A DNA stretch of 64,000 bases from positions 1,338,669 to 1,402,668 of the forward strand of contig NW_024104400.1 in assembly GCF_003945595.2 (NCBI RefSeq). The letters run 5' to 3'. Positions 12,638-24,433 of the stretch are shown here, in pieces. The notes under the pieces are model-generated. The model was not told the DNA's origin and made no database searches. It worked only from the letters and a program-made list of their open reading frames with translations. A program made the translations under genes and the position numbers. Origin of the DNA: Pipra filicauda. Its lineage: Eukaryota > Chordata > Aves > Passeriformes > Pipridae. Position 1 is the stretch's first letter. Each line of letters begins with the position of its first letter.

Positions 12638-15600
12638 TTGGTGATGAAGGGTTTAATTGCAGGAATCATGTTATTTGCCACCAGTGGGATGGACTTTCAG
12701 CTGATAAAAAGTCACCCAAATTGTGATAATTTGCTGTAAGGGGCATCCTGGCCCTCTTAATTCATCCTGTGATGAAGTTAGACCCCCAACAAAGACAGTA
12801 AGTGCAGCTCCAGTGATTTCACACGTGGAGGGGGAAAAAGAAACTAAAAAAAATAGGGGGAAAAAAGCAAACATATAAAAAAAATAAGAAAAAAAAAAAG
12901 GGAAAGGGAGAGGATAGGAAACTCTATGAAGTCTTTAAAACTTTACCTAGAGGCAGTGCCAAGGAACCCCCGGGCAGGGGGAGGCTGTGGAGTGTGACCC
13001 CAATGCCACCACGGCAGCCCCACTCGGGGCACGGCAGCTCCGGGCTGGAGGTGGCAGGTCAAGAGGCAGGATGTGCCCGGCTGTGCCAAGAGATTGCCTG
13101 GCAGGAACCATCTCACAAACCCTGCAGGTCGCTCTGGCAGCGAGCGGGGGGCTGTGGGCTGGCTGTGGGCCAGGCTCAGCCCCGAGCGCTCAGCGCTGCC
13201 TCGGGAAGAGTCAAAACACGACGGGTTTTACAGGGCGAGATGAAACACCAGGCTGGGGGCAGCAAGGGGGCTAAGGGTGTCACACTTTGGGGATTTTAGG
13301 ATTGAGGTGGCTCAAAGCAAAGCTTAGGAGTGGATTCATGATATGGTTGTACCCAGGGAAACGGTGAGTTCAAGGTGGGCTTTGGTGCTCTGGGCAGGTA
13401 CAGAAACCCCTCCGGGAACGGGCACCACGCTGGAGTCACCACTGCTGTCACAGGCTGAGCCTCTGGGACACCTCCCAGCCCTTCACTGCTAATCTCTGCT
13501 CACAGCCTCCTCACACCAGGCCCCCTCCACCTGCTGCAGGTTCGTTCCCACACGGCACCATCACAGAGGCAAAGGGTCCTTGAGGGGCTCAGGGTTATTT
13601 CGGGCATTACGCAAAATAATTCTGATGTCACACGTTCGCCCTTTCGGTGAGACCACGCACAGCTCCCACTCACAGAACTCAGCTTTGCTCCCCGAATTCC
13701 AGTACCACCATGCCCAGTGATGCCAGCTGAGGGTCTGGCCCCACATTCCCTTCCTAATCTAACAAGAACCCATCTCTGCTGACACAGCAATACCTGTGGA
13801 GATCTCCACCTTCACCCGCTCTTTGTACAAGAGCTTTTTTTTCCCCACCTACAAGTGCACAGGTGGAGAGATTCCCTCAACACAACATCCAAGGCTTCAT
13901 CAAGAGATGCCCATGGCCTTCAAACACACCAGGAATCAACAGTCTTTTACTATAATCACTCTTCAAGTAATTGAAAATCAGAATTACCCATGTGGCTTCT
14001 CTACATAAAAAGTGATCTGCAACCTACAGATCTGAATGCAAGACATGTTCATGTGAAACATTCGAAATACAAAATGCAGTTACAGCTCAGTCCTTGGTGG
14101 ATGTCAGGCACTGCTGGAAAACTATTGCAGGAGTTATTTAAAAAAAAAAAAAAAAAAAAGAGAAGGGTATGATAACAACAGGGGCCAAAGTATTTCCAGA
14201 CTTGCCAAGGGTTAGTTCTTACCAACAGAGTAAAATATTTGAGCTTTAACAGAAAACTATAAATGCAAATATATATAAAATGAACCATAAAATAGGCTTC
14301 TTATAGAAATTCATCTCTCATAACAAGAACAGTACAAATATTTCACAACATGTCAAACCCACTGTATCTGTACATTCATGCTTTCCTCACTCCTGGCACT
14401 ACAACCACACAAAACTGTAATTTAACAGCACTGGTAACAGTTTTCCAGTCTTGGGGCATGGAACCTCTATCCCAAGAACCTGGTAAATAAATGGCAATAA
14501 ATGTAAACGACAGGAAAAACGAGAAGACATTTCTGAGGGCTCAGACCAGCAAGAGCCCAGCCCAGCAGCCCTCAGCCCCCCCCCATCCCTTAAAATCACC
14601 CCAGATCCCTCCCTGCAAATGAAGCTGCCACGTGGTTTGTTTTCTAAAACAACACCTCACTCTGCTGTGGAAGAAATTTAGTCCTTATTCCTCTTTAATA
14701 TTCATACAGTACAGAGCTACATTAACAGCTAAGTTTTAATTTCAGAAACATTCTGACATTTACCAAGAACAGATTCCAGCCCTGGTTTCACACTAGGGTT
14801 TTTTTCCATTATCACTGTTATTAGTGGTATTAGTATCACTGTAGAAGTGATTAAAAGGTCCTGGATGTCTTATTAAAATAATCTAGATCTACTTCCCTCT
14901 TCAGCACCAAGATACAATCTGTTGGTTTATAAATGGGAATCATCTTCCTGGAAATTAAATTTGAAGTATTTCTGTTCCTCTTTTTCTTGTGAAATAGAAG
15001 CACTTTTGCTGTTTGAATTGAATGTAAGAATTATTCTAAATATTTGAAGCAGAGGCAAAATTAGTTATTACCGAATGCTGAACACTCCCCAGATCTGTTC
15101 ATAAAATGGGAAAATAATAAAAGAGCAGCAACAAGCCAACTCTTCAAAACTCTCAGGAAGGCTGAGGAGAGAGATCCCTCATGGAAGTCAACAGCCTTAG
15201 TCCCTACATCTATTTTCAGGTGCTCATTTACTGCAGCACAGGCACACAAGGCTTGTGATTTCCAGAAAGGGCTGGTTTAGCTGCAATTTTGGAAAAATGC
15301 ATTTTAGTTTCCTGAGATAGCCCGGCAGTTTAACTACATGTGTTTGTGCATCAGAGCTCTCTTCCATATCCTTCACTAAATAGAAATTCAAAGAGTCTTA
15401 GGCGTAGATTAAACGCTTTCAAAAATCAATTCTAGGCTGGCACAGAAGTTAACCAGTCTGACCTCGTGATTACAGACTAAACACTTCCTTGGGAAACAAA
15501 GTGGAGGAATATTTTATGTCTCAATGATTATTTGAGATAGCACCACCACAAATAAAAACGAGAAGCCACGGCAATATTTAGGGAAGTTTGTCCAGGGATA

Positions 15601-16419
15601 ATTGCATTAAAAAAGGACTCAATCAGGGGGGCGGGATATTGTGGCATCAAAATCCACTAACAAAAGGCAGCATCCAATACACAGTTCATCCAAGCTCTGA
15701 CAAACACTTTGAATTTCATGGAGCATTTTGAAAAAGAGATACACATAAACCTGATTACTTGTATTTTTTTTTACCACCGGAACCTTAATATCAAGATACA
15801 CGACAGCTCAGAAAGCAGGAGTAAGATTTATTCTTATCCTAATGTCTAAAGAGGCTCTTCCAAACTACCTTGGGACTGATACAAAACAGACTTCTGCAGT
15901 TCCATATTCCTGAGGATGGAGCACAGATTTAATGCCCAAGCACTAACGTGCCTTGCAAGAGCACTTTTATTTTCATTCTTCCCCGTGTCAGTGGCAGAGT
16001 AACCCCAGAGCTTTCAAACAAACGTTTGCCTTAGTTTGATCCTATAAATGTGCTGCCCAGTAATTAAATCCAGTTTGTATTTTTAAAGTGCACACAGAGC
16101 CCTGTTCCACCCAGCTCCAAACCGCCTCGTGTTTGCATCCACCTTCTCTCAGTTCTGGGAAATCCATAAATTCATTTGTCAGAGGTAAAAACACTCACAC
16201 AAAACTCCTTCTAAATCTTTTGAAACGGTTTGTTCAAACTCTTGACATAACGTTTTGCTCTAAACAAATTTCTAGACAACCCTGTGATTTTCCATCTCAA
16301 AATATACTGTTTCCCTGCCATGAAACTAGAACAGAGGGTCTGAGAGAAAGGAAATTATTAAGCATTCTAGTGGGTTTTTTCCAACAAAAACTAAGATAGA
16401 GGTCAATGAATAAGTATGT
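12638..16419. other. Intergenic, no gene seen
   Basis: Contains a GC-richer patch at 12970-13260 and A-rich runs near 12840-12900 and 14140-14159 (A20). No open frame resembles a known family and no dispersed repeat was recognised. Confidence 0.5.
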
Positions 16420-17110
16420 GCAGGCTGGAACTTAAATCCTCTGGGGTGACTGTAGGCTAATTAATAATTAATGCCAGAGACATGGTGTTTGAAATGCAGA
16501 TGTGATAACTGGAGGCCTGGCAAAGCTGTTCAGAGGAAGCAGATTTGGATGCTATAGGGAATAGGCACTCCCTTGCCGGCTGGCTCTGAAAGCAGACCTG
16601 GGTGCAAAGCAGGGCCTATGGTTTAGATTATATTCCCCTCAGCTGTTAATTACCTGAACCTACTTTGAAGTTTTTCTCTTTTTATCCTCTGCATGAAAAG
16701 AGATTGGTTCAGCCAAGGGACTTGAAAAAATGATCAAATACATGGAGTAGAGGAGGGGAATAGAACTTCAGATATAAAAAAGATAAGGAAGAAAAACACT
16801 CAGGGAAACACACAGGAACATATTAGGGAAGTGCACGAGTGTGGCTCGATGTTTCAAGCGAGTTGTGCTGCTCTAAGTTATTTCAGCCATTAAATAAACC
16901 CCCGCGTGTTTTATGAATAGATTTGTTAAAGGGAATCTCTGGCTGTATGTATAAAGTTTACAGTAATTATTTGATGAAAGTACCATAGGTGATTTCCTAT
17001 GCTATTTTTAATTCAATAAAGTCATTTAAACCTCCTTGTGTTTGGGGCTATTTAATGAGGTGTGCAACATTAGCAGAATCACCAATGAGCTGTTACTACA
17101 AGGATTTAGA
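16420..17110. promoter_or_regulatory. Candidate conserved regulatory block
   Basis: A/T-rich sequence with repeated homeodomain cores (TAATTAATAATTAA near 16459, GTTAATTAC near 16645), a CAGCTG E-box near 16641 and short inverted elements (CATAGG...CCTATG near 16985-17001). It ends where a CpG-rich patch starts. Judged by eye only. Confidence 0.3.
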
Positions 17111-17139
17111 TTTTGCGAAAAAAAACCGCTCATTTTTGT

Positions 17140-17880
17140 GAGGGAGAGACACGGGCTCGGTGTGGATCCCTCACTGCAGGGAAAGGGAGGCAGGTGCCTT
17201 CAGCACCCCGGGCTCCTTTGGCCTCCGGGGGGGGCCTGAGGGCGAATGAACCATTTTCACAGCAAGTGGGGTGTGGGGTGGCCCCCGGGGCCCTGGCACA
17301 GGCGGGGCTGGGGAGGCAGGGGGGATGGGGATGAAGGCAGGGATGAGAATGCTGGTTAGGAGGCAGGGGTGCTGGGGATGAAGGTGTGGGAATGCTCATG
17401 GGACGCAGGGGTGCTGGGGATGAAGGTGTGGGAATGCTCGTGGGGACGCAGGGGTGCTGGGGATGAAGCCCAGGAGGAGGATGCTGCCCGCACCCCGCGG
17501 GCAGACGGGAAGTGTTTGAGGGATCCCACAGGCACCCCCTGAGCGCAGGGAACCATCCCATCACCAAAAGAGGGCTGGGGGTACCTCTTGCGACACCGCC
17601 GTCACAGCGCAGGAGCCCCCCGGGGCAGAGGGGCCGGTTCCCCCGGAACCCCCCGGTCCCAGTCGGGGCTCCGGGCGCTCCCGGTCCCGCTCGCCCGGCT
17701 CCGGCCGGGTCCCTGCGGCTGGAAGGGCCGCGAAATCGCCTCTCGCCCCGGTTCGCTATGCAGTGACACATCGTTCCCTTTTCAAAGCGGCTCCAGAGTG
17801 GGGTTTTTTGCCGCTCTTCCCTACTTGTTAGGCGGGAAGAGCCCGCCCGTTCAAAGGCGAAACTTCCCAGCAACTTCACT
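17140..17880. other. CpG-rich patch upstream of POU3F4
   Basis: GC- and CpG-rich sequence, densest at 17580-17760, sits between A/T-rich blocks 7 kb upstream of the gene. The 249-codon minus-strand frame across it is compositional: proline/histidine-rich and driven by the local minisatellite. It is probably an outlying part of the CpG-rich domain common at Polycomb-regulated developmental genes (inference). Confidence 0.45.
17324..17475. repeat. 42-43 bp minisatellite, about 3.6 copies
   Basis: Repeat units begin at 17366, 17408 and 17451, each starting GGGGTGCTGGGGATGAAGG. A degenerate unit precedes them from ~17324 and a partial unit ends the array. The copies differ by few substitutions, so the array looks recent. 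Confidence 0.9.
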
Positions 17881-18479
17881 AAACCCCTTTGAAACGAGGG
17901 GAACAGAGTGGTATCATAATTTTTTTTTTTCTCTCCCTTTTTTTTTTTTTTAAATTTTTTTTACCTACTCTGGGCTGAAGCAATCTCTGATGAACCCAGG
18001 GCTGGTCGTGTTTAAAAATTAATTCGACGATGCCTATCTTCAAGGCGCAGGCGTCTCTCGTCGACGCCCATCACCTTGGCACCGTGCTTCTCCCCCTGCT
18101 GCTGCGGAGAGCCCACCTCGGCCCAAAACAAGTATTTTTATCCATTTTTCTCTTTCCCGGCATCGCTTTTCACCGTGACGTAAGGGCACACGCAGCTCTA
18201 CTACAGCCTTACGCATAGGTGTACACCTGTGGGATGCTCCCGCTGCTTTGAGGGGTAACTCGTGATGCCGCCGGGTTATCCAGCCCTGGGATAATTACCT
18301 GCAGCTAAAGCTCCCACGAGAAGGTGATGAGTCCATCCCGGGGAGGAAAATACCTCGATTTCCCCCAAAACGGGCGTGGGAAGCACATCCATTTCCGTGT
18401 CACGGGCGTGGGGTGGCCCGGGAGAGCCACGCCTGGGGGTGAGAGGGGCTTTTAATGGAATCACAACAGTCACACGGTT

Positions 18480-18770
18480 CCCTATTAAATCCTGCTAATT
18501 TTCTAGGTGAAGGCTGTGAAGTGAATGTGAGGAAGCATTAAAAGGGAATTGAATTTGCATTCCTTATGCTACAGGCACATGTTTACATGACCTTTAAAAC
18601 AGAATTAAAGCTGTATCATCAGCAGCTGTAGGCAATTCACATTACTAAGGCAATCAAATCAGAAGGCTAAACTAACTATAAAACATAAATTAAACTGATA
18701 GAGAATCATCCTAATTCACTAGGTTTACTTGCAATTTACTTATCCGCTACTAGTAATTTCTAAACAGTTT
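18480..18770. promoter_or_regulatory. Candidate enhancer with perfect POU octamer
   Basis: An A/T-rich, CpG-poor block between two CpG-rich patches, about 6.2 kb upstream of the start codon. It contains a perfect octamer ATTTGCAT at 18553-18560, flanked by the near-inverted GGAAT/ATTCC. It also has a CAGCAGCTG E-box near 18620 and several AATTAA/TAATT cores. Octamers are bound by POU-III factors, so autoregulation is possible (inference). Confidence 0.4.
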
Positions 18771-18829
18771 GGAGAAGAGGCAAAGAGGAAACACTTGGAT
18801 GTGGCACTTCAAAACTGTGCTGTCCGAGG

Positions 18830-19560
18830 AGGAGAGCCGGCTTTCCCGGGGTTCTCCATCAGGGATCGCGGGGATAACAGCCAGTCCCGGTCCCCCAGAG
18901 GTCCACGAGGGGCCTGCAAACTGACACCTGCACGCCTAAACCCCGAGCTTTATGGGTTGGCTCAAGCGCCCCTGGAGTCCCTTTGCTCTCTGGAGGACCC
19001 TCAGAGACGCCGTTTATTTTCGAAAATATGAAATAACTGCATGTCCAATACAGCTCGCGTTGCACCGCTGCCTTCTGCCCCCTCCCCCATTCCCAGAGGG
19101 ACACTTTCCAATGTCTGAAGCACGGCAAGAAAACCCACAAAAATCGATAGCACCGGTGATTTCATTAAAAGTTTGCAGAGTGCCTTTCCCCGGCTCTGCT
19201 CCGGCGCTCCCGGGAGGAGAGGGGCCGGCTCAGCCCCCCCCCTGCCCCGGGCACCCCCCGCTTTGATTTATTCCCATTTATTTCTCGCAGCCGAGGGCTG
19301 TCTCCCCCCCTTTGATGGAGACTCTCCCGTGTGCGCTTCCCTGTGCCCTGGGGCCCGCGGTGATTTATTGTCCGCCCGCCTCCCCATGAACTTCTCCCCC
19401 GCAGCCCCCGCCGTGCCCGGGACCCCCCGCCCGGGGAGGGCACAGAGGGGCAGGGATGCTGCAGCCTCCAGGGGCTTTCACCGGGGTTCTCCTGGGCGAG
19501 AGTGGAGAGAAAATGTACCATGAGGTGCCAGGGAACCGCACACGCCCAACCTGCCTCACG
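18830..19560. other. CpG-rich patch
   Basis: GC-rich sequence with frequent CpG, densest at 19180-19450. Open frames of 100-180 codons here are compositional, with no recognised domain. A polypyrimidine-CAG acceptor-like sequence ends at 19290. Confidence 0.4.
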
Positions 19561-21577
19561 ACCCCCATCCCCATCCTGCATTGCCCAAGCGCGATTCACG
19601 AAGGAAACATCTTTTAGCAACGCAGCCTGGCCTGAAAGTTCATTCTTGTAATAGCTTTGGTCGGCTCGACCTGAATGAAGGGGGCAGGAAACTTTCCACC
19701 AAGCCGCAAACACGCGAAAGTCTGTGACAAAACAAGAATTAGCAGCAGCATCTACGTATTTCTAAACGTAAATCTAGGATTGACGAGGCGCTTCAAAATG
19801 CAGGAGGCGTTTCAGTCCCTCTGTGGAATCAGGAGCATCGCTGGATGCTTTGCACGATGAGTGCTACAGCTGGAAAAACGTATAGTTAATAAATAAATAA
19901 AGGGAAAACCCACAACACATAAACCCCCAAACCCCGCGTGGAAATTGCTCGCTAAGCTACCAAACAGCAACGCAGGTATTTGTCATCCAAGGAATAGAGC
20001 GATTTGTCTTCAGTGTCTCATTAGTCAACAGAGGTTAACTAGCGAGCCAGTTAGTGCGTGTTCAAATCCAACCCATTTTCCTTTAAATATGTCTGAGCAG
20101 GAATCTGTCCGTTCGGGAATTGTGTGTGGATTATTTCTAAAGCTCGGGCAGGATGGCCTCTGGCGCGACAGGAGCTGCCCAGGAGCTGGGGGTGCCCATC
20201 CTTAACCGCATCCCCCCGTTTGCTGAGAGAAGCTTCACAGCAAAAAAAAAAAAAAAAGAAAAATCACTAAAAAACCACGGGATTTCGGTCCGGGATGAAA
20301 CAAACGCATTCTTGTCATCACGCCTGTGTGAATGGCACGGTGAGGAAAGTGCCTACGTAAAAGGGAAGGGACCCGCATTGTTGTGCGGGTCTATTAACTC
20401 CTGCCGTGACCTCGAGGAGCTGCCACGCACCGCCCGAGGAGGGTCCGCGGCCGCAGCCCCCTCTCTCCCCATCCCTATTTTCTCCATAAACACAACAAAA
20501 CCCGACGTTTCAATTCGTGGATTTAATAAACGGCCAGACCGGTCCCGCAGCAAAAATGTGCACTTTGGAGAGACTTCCCGGAATATATTGATGGTTTTTT
20601 GCTCCGTCAACCAAACGTTCGAGACGAGACCCTCTAAAACCGACCCGGCTCCAAAATAACAGTGACCCGAACGTGACGGGGTAGTGCACGAATGAACGAC
20701 ATTTTTTTTTTTTCCCGCAGCAAGTACGCTTTTTAAAACATCAACAACGTCGAAAAAAATATTAATAATAATAACAATAACAGGCGATTCGAGCAGAGGA
20801 GCGAGGAGTCGCCCAAAACGCTTCGGAAACCGCAGCAGTTAGAATACAAATACTATTTACCTTGTGATTCTTTCCTGCCCGGGACTGGCTTTATTGTCCC
20901 TCCCTGGACCAGCCCAGCCGCAGCCACGCTCCCTCCGTGCCGGGCTCTTTGCTGCCGGGCTGGTGCTGGGAGAGATTTGGGGGGGGCTGCTTTCATTCTT
21001 ACATTAGGACTAGTTTAATTTGCAATCTGTCAGTCCATCTCCTGGCTGGGGCTCTGAGATGGCAGTGTGTGGCTCTCTCCCTCCTCTCTCCCTGCACAGC
21101 ATTTACTCACGTTCAAGAGCAGCCAACAGAGACCAAAAAAAAAAAAAAAAAAAGGAACTAATTGAGCTTGTGTCGGTATTGGCTAATTTCTGCTAATACT
21201 CTGTAAATTCCTTTTTGCTTCTTAAGCTTCCCCCACGCAGGTTAGGTGTTCCCAAAGCCTCTCTGGAGCTCCAGGAGCCGCTTTCTCAGCCCTGATGGGT
21301 GGCTGGGCTTCAGCGCCTGGATGTACACAATGCAAACCTTAACTCCTGGCTCCAGAAACGGTTAAATTGCCCTTTCCCAGCCCCCACCCCCGTTATGATT
21401 GACTCTGTTTTTAAATTTGCACTTGTTCCCACCAAGCGCAATCTAACTCGTCCTGTCTCTAAAGTGAACTTGTGTTGAAGGTGAAGTTTTCTATATAGAG
21501 GTCACGACACCGAGGCACAGCTTACCGCTCCGAGCTTCATGCTGTATTAAACACAATCAAAACGAACCCCTTTTAGA

Positions 21578-21613
<36 letters not shown>

Positions 21614-21641
21614 CTCCTTCCCCTCCCGCGGATGAACAAGG

Positions 21642-21675
<34 letters not shown>

Positions 21676-22184
21676 CTTAAATATAATAAAATCAGCTCTG
21701 TCACGATAACAAACGCGCTCCTGGGCTCGCTCTGTGCCAAGTCCCTTCCTATGGAACACAAACACACCGCACCCCGCGTTGGGTTGGAGCTCTTAAAGGG
21801 GAACGTGCGGGGTTGGTGCGGGGACAGCCCACCCTGCCCCGAGCGTGGGGGACACCGAGGGGACGCCACGCACCCGGGTGACCCCAGAAAGTCCCGGTCC
21901 CGCCTGTGCCGAGGGGACTCCACACAATCCCTGCACTTCAAAGCGGGGGGTTCTCTCCAGCGACTTCTCGCTGCCCCAGGACGGTGCTGCCTCCCGCTAT
22001 TGTGCGAGCTTTTTCACGCCAAAGATTTAGCAGAAAAAATAGATATTAAAGCGAGTTATTTGTTAGGCAAACGCGGGTCTCTCCGGGGCGGGGGCACCCG
22101 GAGCCAAAGGGCTGGAGCGCACGGTCCGAACCCAGAAAGTTTTTTTAAAATTTTTTTTAAATTAAAAAAAAAACTTTAATGGGT
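19561..22184. other. Proximal upstream flank, no gene seen
   Basis: Mixed unique sequence with A tracts at 20242-20256 and 21135-21153, a (TAA)n-like run near 20760-20780 and a CpG-richer patch near 20380-20560. Acceptor-like sequence TTTTTTTTTTTCCCGCAG ends at 20720. The long T/A inverted repeat at 21580-21672 is listed separately. No recognised coding sequence. Confidence 0.45.
21580..21672. repeat. T34 / A28 inverted repeat (long hairpin)
   Basis: A run of 34 T (21580-21613) is followed by CTCCTT, an 18-nt spacer containing CCGCGG, then AAGGAG, a single C and 28 A (21645-21672). The T and A runs and the CTCCTT/AAGGAG pair are complementary, so one strand can fold into a stem of about 34 bp. 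It may be genuine or affected by homopolymer length error. Confidence 0.9.
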
Positions 22185-22560
22185 TTCGGTCTATGAAAAA
22201 TAAGTTACAAATTCTTGCAACAGTAGCTTTGCATGTACTTATTTTTCTCCCATGTCCAGACGGGGTCGGCTATTGAATAAGGCTCTTTTATTCTGCATGG
22301 GGCAGGGGATTTGTGGCCATGGTCCCCCTTTTATTCCTCTCTCTATGGAAACCCAGATCATGGGGAGAAATATGCGAGGCTGAATAAAGAAAAGCAGCAG
22401 AAAGGACCGCTTGAGAGCGGCATCTGTTACACTTGGGAAGTTAGACTGACAGGAAAGAGCTAAAGAAACCCTCTCCAGCAGATTAGTTAGAACAGCAAGA
22501 AGATTTAACTATATGCAGATAAAAACACTATAAAATCCACCATACTCTGCTCTAGGCGAG
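22185..22560. promoter_or_regulatory. Candidate proximal regulatory block
   Basis: A/T-rich, CpG-poor sequence embedded in a GC-rich surround 2.2-2.6 kb upstream of the start codon. It includes a 7-of-8 octamer (CTTTGCAT near 22227), several CTTTTATT-type motifs, and TATATGCAGATAAAA near 22512. Islands of low GC inside a GC-rich promoter region usually reflect constraint; conservation is untested. Confidence 0.35.
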
Positions 22561-22806
22561 GTGAGAGCCGCCTCGGCAGGAGCGGAGCCGGGCTCTGCCT
22601 TAGCTACATTTGCAGCAAAGATTAAAATGGGACGTTCGGGGTTTTATTTCCCTGCTAGAGACTCTGCCTTAATTAAACGGCGGATCTGAACATCTATTTT
22701 CACGGGCGATGGGATTTGAAAAATTGTTTCGGAAGTTAAAGTGCAAATTAATTTTAAATAATTTAGTTACGTTTTTATACAGTGCGGATTTGATGTTGTT
22801 GGGGGG

Positions 22807-23000
22807 TTTTTTTGGTTGGTTGGTTGGTTTTTTTTTTTTTTTTTTTTCCCGCGGGCTCCTGTGATGTTTATTTCGAGGAGCTTGTGAAGGCGGAGTGGGG
22901 AAAAAAAAAAAAAAAAGAAGAAAAAAAAAAAAAAAAAAAAGGAAAAAAAAAAAAAAAAAGAGAAAAAATGAAAAGGCTAAAAAAACCCAACCAACCAACA
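22807..23000. repeat. Large imperfect inverted repeat, GGTTGG/T20 against A-runs/CCAACC
   Basis: T7, then GGTTGGTTGGTTGG and T20 (22828-22847) are mirrored by A16 (22901-22916), A20 (22921-22940), A17 (22943-22959) and ACCCAACCAACCAAC (~22984-22999). The arms enclose about 50 nt of unique sequence starting CCCGCGGG. Together they form a potential extended hairpin just upstream of the CpG island. Confidence 0.75.
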
Positions 23001-23499
23001 AGGAAAAGGCTGCTGGTATAACTCCTTCCCTGCCCTCCCCGCGCTCCGCCGGGCTCGGCCGCGGTGCTGCGCGCCCCGCACCGCCCGCACACCCCGCGCG
23101 GGGAGCGGGGCTCCGACAGGGACATTCCCGTTCCCGACCCCCCCGCCGAACCCCCCCACGTCGCACACACCACCCCCCCCCACACCGCCGCCGCTCTACC
23201 CGCAAACTTCATTTTTTATTTACTTTGCCTTATTTTTTCTGTGTTTCCCCAGCCGCTCCCCCCTCCCCGCACCCCCGCGGGTGCGCAGCGCGGCGGTGCC
23301 CGCCGGGGACCCGCAGCCTCCCCGATATATCGCGATCTGCCTCCAGCCACGCAGCCCGCTCTGCTCCTTCACCACCCAGCCCTGCCTTTACCCCTCTCGC
23401 ACGCTGCCCCGGCGAGAAATTATTGTGATTATTATTATTATAATGAGCAAAGCGATGGGACCCGGCTCGGAAGGAACCAGAGGAGAGCTCACCTTATTT

Positions 23500-23740
23500 A
23501 GATCTATTTTCTCATTTTCTTGAATTTTCTTCAGATCTGTCTTCTCAGAGAAACTAATGCCTTAATGACTTTCTGGTAGCTGCAAGCCTTCTTTTATTTC
23601 TGCTAAATATATGAAAATGTATGCAAATTTAAATCAAGCTTAACCTAGGAGCTCTTGCAATATATTTAATGGAATTTCAAACCAATAAGGGGACTCTGAT
23701 GCAGTCTTCTGGAAGTGCAAATATAATTACGCAGCTCGGT
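23500..23740. promoter_or_regulatory. A/T-rich element with perfect octamer inside the CpG island
   Basis: About 240 bp of A/T-rich, CpG-poor DNA interrupts the island 1.0-1.24 kb upstream of the start codon. It holds a perfect octamer ATGCAAAT at 23621-23628 in the context ATGTATGCAAATTTAAAT, a CCAAT-like AACCAATAAGG near 23679, and TTAATG-type homeobox cores. Sharp boundaries in a GC-rich setting argue for constraint. A POU-III autoregulatory element is a reasonable guess. Confidence 0.45.
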
Positions 23741-24129
23741 TACCTCCGAAACGATGCGGGGAAAGGTCATTTTGGAACTCGGGAGCGGGTCGGGGGGTCC
23801 CGGGACTTCTCCTCCGCCCGCCCCGCCGGGGCTCGGGGGGTGCGGGGCTGTGCCCGGCGGGCCCTGCCGAGCCGGGGGGCCCGGAGCCGCCCCCCCGGGG
23901 GGTGTCCGGGCACCGCACGCGCCTTTCCCCCCGTTATTTTCCCTTTTCTGGAGTTTTTTGCCCCTTTTTCCCGTTTCGCCCCGCAGTCCGCCCGCCGGGC
24001 GCGCACCGCTCCCGTGCGCTCCGCGCCGCCAACTTTGAGAGACACCAGCGGGATGTACCGGCGGCGGGGCCGGGGAAGCTCCTTTTGGGGCTGCTTTTTA
24101 TTATTTTGGGGGGTTCTGAGTTTTCTTTC

Positions 24130-24206
24130 CCGACGGAGCGCGGCGGCCCGGGGGGCGGGGGGGAAGGAGGGGGCGGGCGGGCACGGGCAGCCCGGGGCGG
24201 CAGCAC
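24130..24206 (+). promoter_or_regulatory. G-rich quadruplex-prone promoter segment
   Basis: Many G runs of three or more within 75 bp, including GGGGGGCGGGGGGG and GGGGGCGGGCGGGCACGGG. They satisfy the G3+ N1-7 quadruplex pattern on the + strand, about 540-610 bp upstream of the start codon. Confidence 0.6.
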
Positions 24207-24349
24207 CGCGGGAGGAGCGGAGCGGGCGCTGAACCCCCGGAGCCCGGCCCGGCGTGCGGGGGCAGCGGCGGGGGCAGCCCCGGGGTGGTCCCGCAGCGCA
24301 GCCGCCCGGGCGCCGCCGTTTAACCTCTGCCGCGCTCTCCCGCGGCGCT

Positions 24350-24433
24350 AATCGCTCCCCATTTAAGCCGTGCCCCCCACGCCTCCCCTCCCCTCCCCGT
24401 TCCCATCGCTCCCCCGTTCAAGCCGTGCCCCCC
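24350..24433. repeat. Imperfect ~28-bp direct repeat in the promoter
   Basis: ATCGCTCCCCATTTAAGCCG... at 24350 recurs with minor changes at ~24405 (ATCGCTCCCCCGTTCAAGCC...). Both copies end in GTGCCCCCC. Copies are ~55 bp apart and separated by a pyrimidine-rich tract. Confidence 0.7.
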
